From Fluviicola chungangensis (lineage in GTDB: Bacteria > Bacteroidota > Bacteroidia > Flavobacteriales_D > Crocinitomicaceae): a stretch of 64,000 nucleotides of DNA. The stretch spans positions 580,731 through 644,730 of the forward strand of contig NZ_VLPL01000003.1 in assembly GCF_007558725.1 (NCBI RefSeq), written 5' to 3'. Shown here in pieces: positions 61,209-64,000 of this stretch. A program made the translations under genes and the position numbers. Numbering within the stretch: the stretch's first letter is position 1; every line of letters starts with the position of its first letter. The notes under the pieces were generated by a model. That model did not search any database. It saw only the letters and a program-made list of their open reading frames with translations, and was not told the origin of the DNA.

Positions 61209-62861
61209 ATGAAACAACGCAAACATCCCAAAGCACTGCCTTATTTATTCCTGACAGAAATGTGGGAACGTTTTGGTTATTATTTAATGATCGGGATTTT
61301 CACGTTTTACTTAAAGGATGTCAATCACGGATTTGAAATGACCGAGGCCGAATCGGCAAGTTTATACGGAACGTTCATCGCGTTGGTGTTTTTCACACCG
61401 TTTATCGGAGGATTACTTGCGGATAGACTGTTGGGGTATCGACTTCCGATCATTTTGGGCGGACTGATGATGGGAGTCGGTTATTGCATGATGGGAGTTC
61501 ATTCGTTTACCATGCTTTATACCGGGATGGTTTTGGTGATTGCAGGAAACGGTTTGTTCAAACCCAACATCTCAACCCTTCTGGGTAATTTGTATAATAC
61601 CGATGAGTACCGCGGACAAAAGGATGAAGGATACAACATCTTTTATATGGGGATTAATGTGGGGGCATTTGTCTGCAACATCGTTTCAGCATTTTTAATG
61701 AATAAGTACGGGTATTCCATGGCATTTGCAGGTGCGGGAATAGGAATGTTCATCGGAGTTGCCGTTTTTCTGACAGGAAATAAACACTACAAATCAGGAG
61801 ATGTTAAAAAGGTAGCAACTCCGGGAGAGAAGCCTTGGTGGATCGATTTATCTATTGTGGTTGTTCCGGCAGTTTTGTTTGCTGTTATTGGATACTTCAT
61901 TAACGGAGTTCCTTCCGAAACAAATGAGCATTCCTTTTTGGTGAAAGATGATGTAACGGATGCATTCTTATTTGCATGTATTCCGGTGATCTTCTTTTTC
62001 GGATATGTATTATTCACTTCTCCGAAGAATGAACGTCGCGTAGTCAGTGCAATTCTGGTGGTCTGTTTAGCGGTGATTCCTTTTTGGGCAATTTTCAAGC
62101 AGAATGGAACGGTGCTGAATACCTGGGCAGATAATTATACGAACCGGGATGTGCCCAAGTCTATTAGTAAAGGATTGAAAGGAATGTACCTTGCCGGAAC
62201 GGTGAAGTATGAAAAATCGAAGGATTCAATCCAGGTATTGGATAATCAATTCCGAAAAGTAGGAAATGAAAAGACGATTCAGTATCCCAGTTATTTTAAG
62301 AACTATCAGAAAACAGACAAGCTAAAACCGGGACAAGAATTAGTGGTGTTTAATTCAAACATCTTTCAATCGGTCAATCCGTTTTGGGTAATTGTTCTGA
62401 CACCCTTAATTGTGGGAATATTCAGATTCCTTCGTTTAAGAAAAATGGAACCGTCTATTCCTGTAAAGATGACTTTGGGATTATTTATTACAGGTTTGTC
62501 TTGCCTCGTAATGGTTGCCGCTGCAAACGCGTCCATGAATGGAGAAATTAAATCCAGTTTGTGGTGGTTCTTCGGTGCGTATGGTGTAATTACTATTGGG
62601 GAATTGTGTTTGTCACCTATCGGCTTATCCATGGTTTCGAAATTAGCCCCGGCCAGACTGACTGCTTTATTGATGGGAGCGTGGTTCATTTCAACCTCCA
62701 TCGGGAATAAACTGAGCGGGGTGATTGCTTCTCTTTGGGATCAGTATGATGATAAGTCATCCTTTTTCATGTTGAACTTTTATTTAATGATGGGAGCAAC
62801 ATTGATATTAATAGTACTGCTTCCCTGGTTACTGAAGATCTTCAGAGAACAGAATAAATAA
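61209..62861 (+). CDS. POT/PTR2-family peptide transporter 2
   Basis: 550 residues. The same family marks are present: EMWERFGYYLMIGIFTFYL, GNGLFKPNISTLLGNLY and FYMGINVGAFVCNI. Unlike its neighbour it has an insert of about 90 residues in the middle (between FKQNGTVLNTWADN and FQSVNPFWVIVLTP). This is hydrophilic and probably forms a loop outside the membrane. The rest aligns with transporter 1, so the two arose by gene duplication. Different inserts suggest different specificity or partners. A membrane protein gene follows 22 bases downstream. Confidence 0.92.
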   Translation: MKQRKHPKALPYLFLTEMWERFGYYLMIGIFTFYLKDVNHGFEMTEAESASLYGTFIALVFFTPFIGGLLADRLLGYRLPIILGGLMMGVGYCMMGVHSFTMLYTGMVLVIAGNGLFKPNISTLLGNLYNTDEYRGQKDEGYNIFYMGINVGAFVCNIVSAFLMNKYGYSMAFAGAGIGMFIGVAVFLTGNKHYKSGDVKKVATPGEKPWWIDLSIVVVPAVLFAVIGYFINGVPSETNEHSFLVKDDVTDAFLFACIPVIFFFGYVLFTSPKNERRVVSAILVVCLAVIPFWAIFKQNGTVLNTWADNYTNRDVPKSISKGLKGMYLAGTVKYEKSKDSIQVLDNQFRKVGNEKTIQYPSYFKNYQKTDKLKPGQELVVFNSNIFQSVNPFWVIVLTPLIVGIFRFLRLRKMEPSIPVKMTLGLFITGLSCLVMVAAANASMNGEIKSSLWWFFGAYGVITIGELCLSPIGLSMVSKLAPARLTALLMGAWFISTSIGNKLSGVIASLWDQYDDKSSFFMLNFYLMMGATLILIVLLPWLLKIFREQNK

Positions 62862-62883
62862 GGTTGATTTTGATCTATAGAGT

Positions 62884-63477
62884 ATGAAACGGTTTCTGGC
62901 ACTTTTAATTCCAATTGTTTTATTATTGATAGCGATTCCTTTTCTCTTGGATAGAGGAATGATCGTTCCTGCAAAAGTCGTAGGAGTTATCCTGATTCTG
63001 TTAACTACGATTTCATTGCGTATTTGGTTAAGGAGAGCGTTGAAGGAAAAGCTTTCGTTGGATGCGGTAAAATTCAATGTGAACCATCGGTATTATTTAA
63101 ATGAGGTGAGTCCGATATATCGAAAGATGTCGAAGGCTGAAAAAAAAGGATTGGAAAAGCGAATGGGAAAATTGCTTTCCGATTTACAGTTCGATGATAC
63201 AACGCGGGAAGAATTAAACGTTGAAGAAATGCTGGCTTATGCGTTATTCCAGATTTTGACGGTATATCATGATTCATACAGATCGCTAAAAGGAATGATG
63301 ATTGTCTTTGATCAGACAAATAATACCGGAGAATTGAAAATTTCTGAAGGAAAATACGTGTTATTAAACCCGGTTCTGTTAGAAAGCATATTAAAAGAGC
63401 ATCAAACGTTGGAATCATTTAACCGTTCGAATACACCAATTATTGGGCAATTAAGAGAGGTATACCTCAAGTCCTGA
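62884..63477 (+). CDS. Membrane protein resembling MtfA without a zinc site
   Basis: 197 residues. Two N-terminal membrane helices (RFLALLIPIVLLLIAIPFLL and VVGVILILLTTISLRIWL) lead into a soluble part. The stretch around YLNEVSPIYRKMSKAEKKGLEKRMGKLLSDLQF resembles the start of MtfA-like peptidases (VxxYxxLSxxxRxxFxxRVxxF). An MtfA HEXXH would follow later, but here only LNPVLLESILKEHQTLES is found and no HEXXH exists. Either it is a non-catalytic relative or the resemblance is chance. It lies 22 bases after transporter 2 and may share its transcript. Confidence 0.6.
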   Translation: MKRFLALLIPIVLLLIAIPFLLDRGMIVPAKVVGVILILLTTISLRIWLRRALKEKLSLDAVKFNVNHRYYLNEVSPIYRKMSKAEKKGLEKRMGKLLSDLQFDDTTREELNVEEMLAYALFQILTVYHDSYRSLKGMMIVFDQTNNTGELKISEGKYVLLNPVLLESILKEHQTLESFNRSNTPIIGQLREVYLKS

Positions 63478-63572
63478 ATAAATCTCAATATTTTTTTTGT
63501 TTATAACCGGGGTATTATCAGTGTGTTAAGTATTAATTTCCAAAAAGAGCACAAAATAATCTTCAAAAAGGC

Positions 63573-63602
63573 TTGTTAAAGTGGAATAAGTGAGTACCTT
63601 TG
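63573..63602 (+). promoter_or_regulatory. rRNA-type promoter P1
   Basis: TTG (63573-63575), 19 bases, then TACCTTTG (63595-63602). It is the first of three nearly identical promoters. The region 63478-64000 carries no gene of its own. Confidence 0.8.
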
Positions 63603-63688
63603 CCACCGCTTAGAACGCTAGGCGCTACGGAAACGGAGGAATTGAAAAGGGGTAAAAAGAGTAGGTTAAAAAAAAGTTTTTAAAAAGC

Positions 63689-63718
63689 TTGTCAGAATAA
63701 AAAAGATGCTTACCTTTG
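63689..63718 (+). promoter_or_regulatory. rRNA-type promoter P2
   Basis: TTG (63689-63691), 19 bases, then TACCTTTG (63711-63718), preceded by an A/T-rich tract (from 63669) like an UP-type element. Confidence 0.8.
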
Positions 63719-63810
63719 CACCCCGCTTAACAACGGAAAGCCAGCAAGAGAGCGGTTACAGATTGAAATAAGGGTTTAGAAAAAAAGTTTAAAATATTTT
63801 TCACAAACAC

Positions 63811-63840
63811 TTGTTAAAAAGAAAAACTTGCTTACCTTTG
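63811..63840 (+). promoter_or_regulatory. rRNA-type promoter P3
   Basis: TTG (63811-63813), 19 bases, then TACCTTTG (63833-63840), preceded by an A/T-rich tract. The downstream leader is about 160 bases before the window ends. Confidence 0.8.
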
Positions 63841-63937
63841 CAACCCCGAAACGAATAAGGGGTGATAAAAAAAAGAAACGGACAACGGTCGGTTTTAAAT
63901 TGAAATAGACGAGTTAAAGTGTAAGAAACGGAAGCGA

Positions 63938-63972
63938 GTCTTGAGGTCTTAAAGTCATGAAGTCTTTAAGTC
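63938..63972 (+). repeat. Period-8 array in the rRNA leader
   Basis: Four 8-base units GTCTTGAG, GTCTTAAA, GTCATGAA and GTCTTTAA plus a final GTC. The array is directly upstream of the boxA-like motif. The unit differs from the GTTCAAAG unit at 203-235, but the period is the same. Confidence 0.6.
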
Positions 63973-63980
63973 AACAAATA

Positions 63981-64000
63981 AGTTCTTTGACAGATTAGGA
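63981..64000 (+). promoter_or_regulatory. boxA-like rRNA leader motif
   Basis: AGTTCTTTGACAGATTAGGA resembles the AGTTCTTTGAnA leader motif found ahead of 16S genes in Bacteroidota, where it is linked to antitermination. The 16S gene should begin just beyond the window. Confidence 0.7.

Noticed and set aside
62884..63477. Active MtfA zinc peptidase
   Set aside because: There is no HEXXH motif anywhere in the protein.
63478..64000. tRNA or 16S gene inside the window
   Set aside because: Only promoters and leader are visible; no cloverleaf or conserved 16S 5' sequence is present before position 64000.

Overview
The window looks like chromosomal DNA of a Bacteroidota bacterium. The evidence is type IX secretion (T9SS) sorting domains of both type B (gliding-motility-associated) and type A, many promoters of the TTG-N19-TAnnTTTG form, LytS/LytTR-type signalling, and a DUF5723-OmpA protein. 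The style resembles Flavobacteriales of the Crocinitomicaceae/Fluviicola kind, but that assignment is inferred from protein style only. I see no phage, transposase, CRISPR array or tRNA gene. Most of the window is ordinary chromosomal backbone with islands of secreted and surface proteins.

Layout. 1-5.9 kb: a truncated secreted protein, an EI24-like membrane protein, purB, a secreted beta-rich protein and lnt. 6.0-16.3 kb: a duplicated two-gene secretion cassette. Each copy has a 117-residue secreted protein followed by a large type-B T9SS client. One client has grown to 2300 residues through tandem Ig-like repeats, including six 91-residue units of exactly 273 bp; the other has 801 residues and lacks the insert. 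16.3-23 kb: a DoxX-like gene divergent from an HxlR regulator across a clear operator, a DUF5723/TSP3/OmpA protein with an upstream partner, rnhB and a small secreted protein. 23-31.4 kb: a type-A T9SS client, an acyl-CoA dehydrogenase, an orphan HisKA_2 kinase, a GNAT plus CoA-transferase pair and an RlpA-like protein. 31.5-41.3 kb: tex, a secreted protein with a basic tail, a DUF2459 protein, valS, a small secreted plus CUB-domain secreted pair, and a paralogue of the secreted protein at 2.6 kb. 41.4-55.7 kb: pbpC, a propeller histidine kinase with its LytTR regulator, two tandem DUF962 genes and an 1848-residue alpha-2-macroglobulin. 55.8-63.5 kb: an M1 aminopeptidase, tcdA, a TatD hydrolase, two POT peptide transporters and a membrane protein resembling MtfA without its zinc site. 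63.5-64 kb: three tandem promoters and a leader that almost certainly drive an rRNA operon starting just beyond the window.

How the genes fit together. Envelope and surface functions dominate: lipoprotein acylation (Lnt), peptidoglycan synthesis and its presumed protection (PbpC, alpha-2-macroglobulin), OmpA-type anchoring, and several T9SS clients. The M1 peptidase and the two POT transporters suggest peptide scavenging.

The least explained items are the duplicated small-plus-large T9SS cassette with its repeat expansion, the large nested-hairpin elements around the DUF962 duplication, and short period-8 arrays in intergenic DNA, including one in the rRNA leader.
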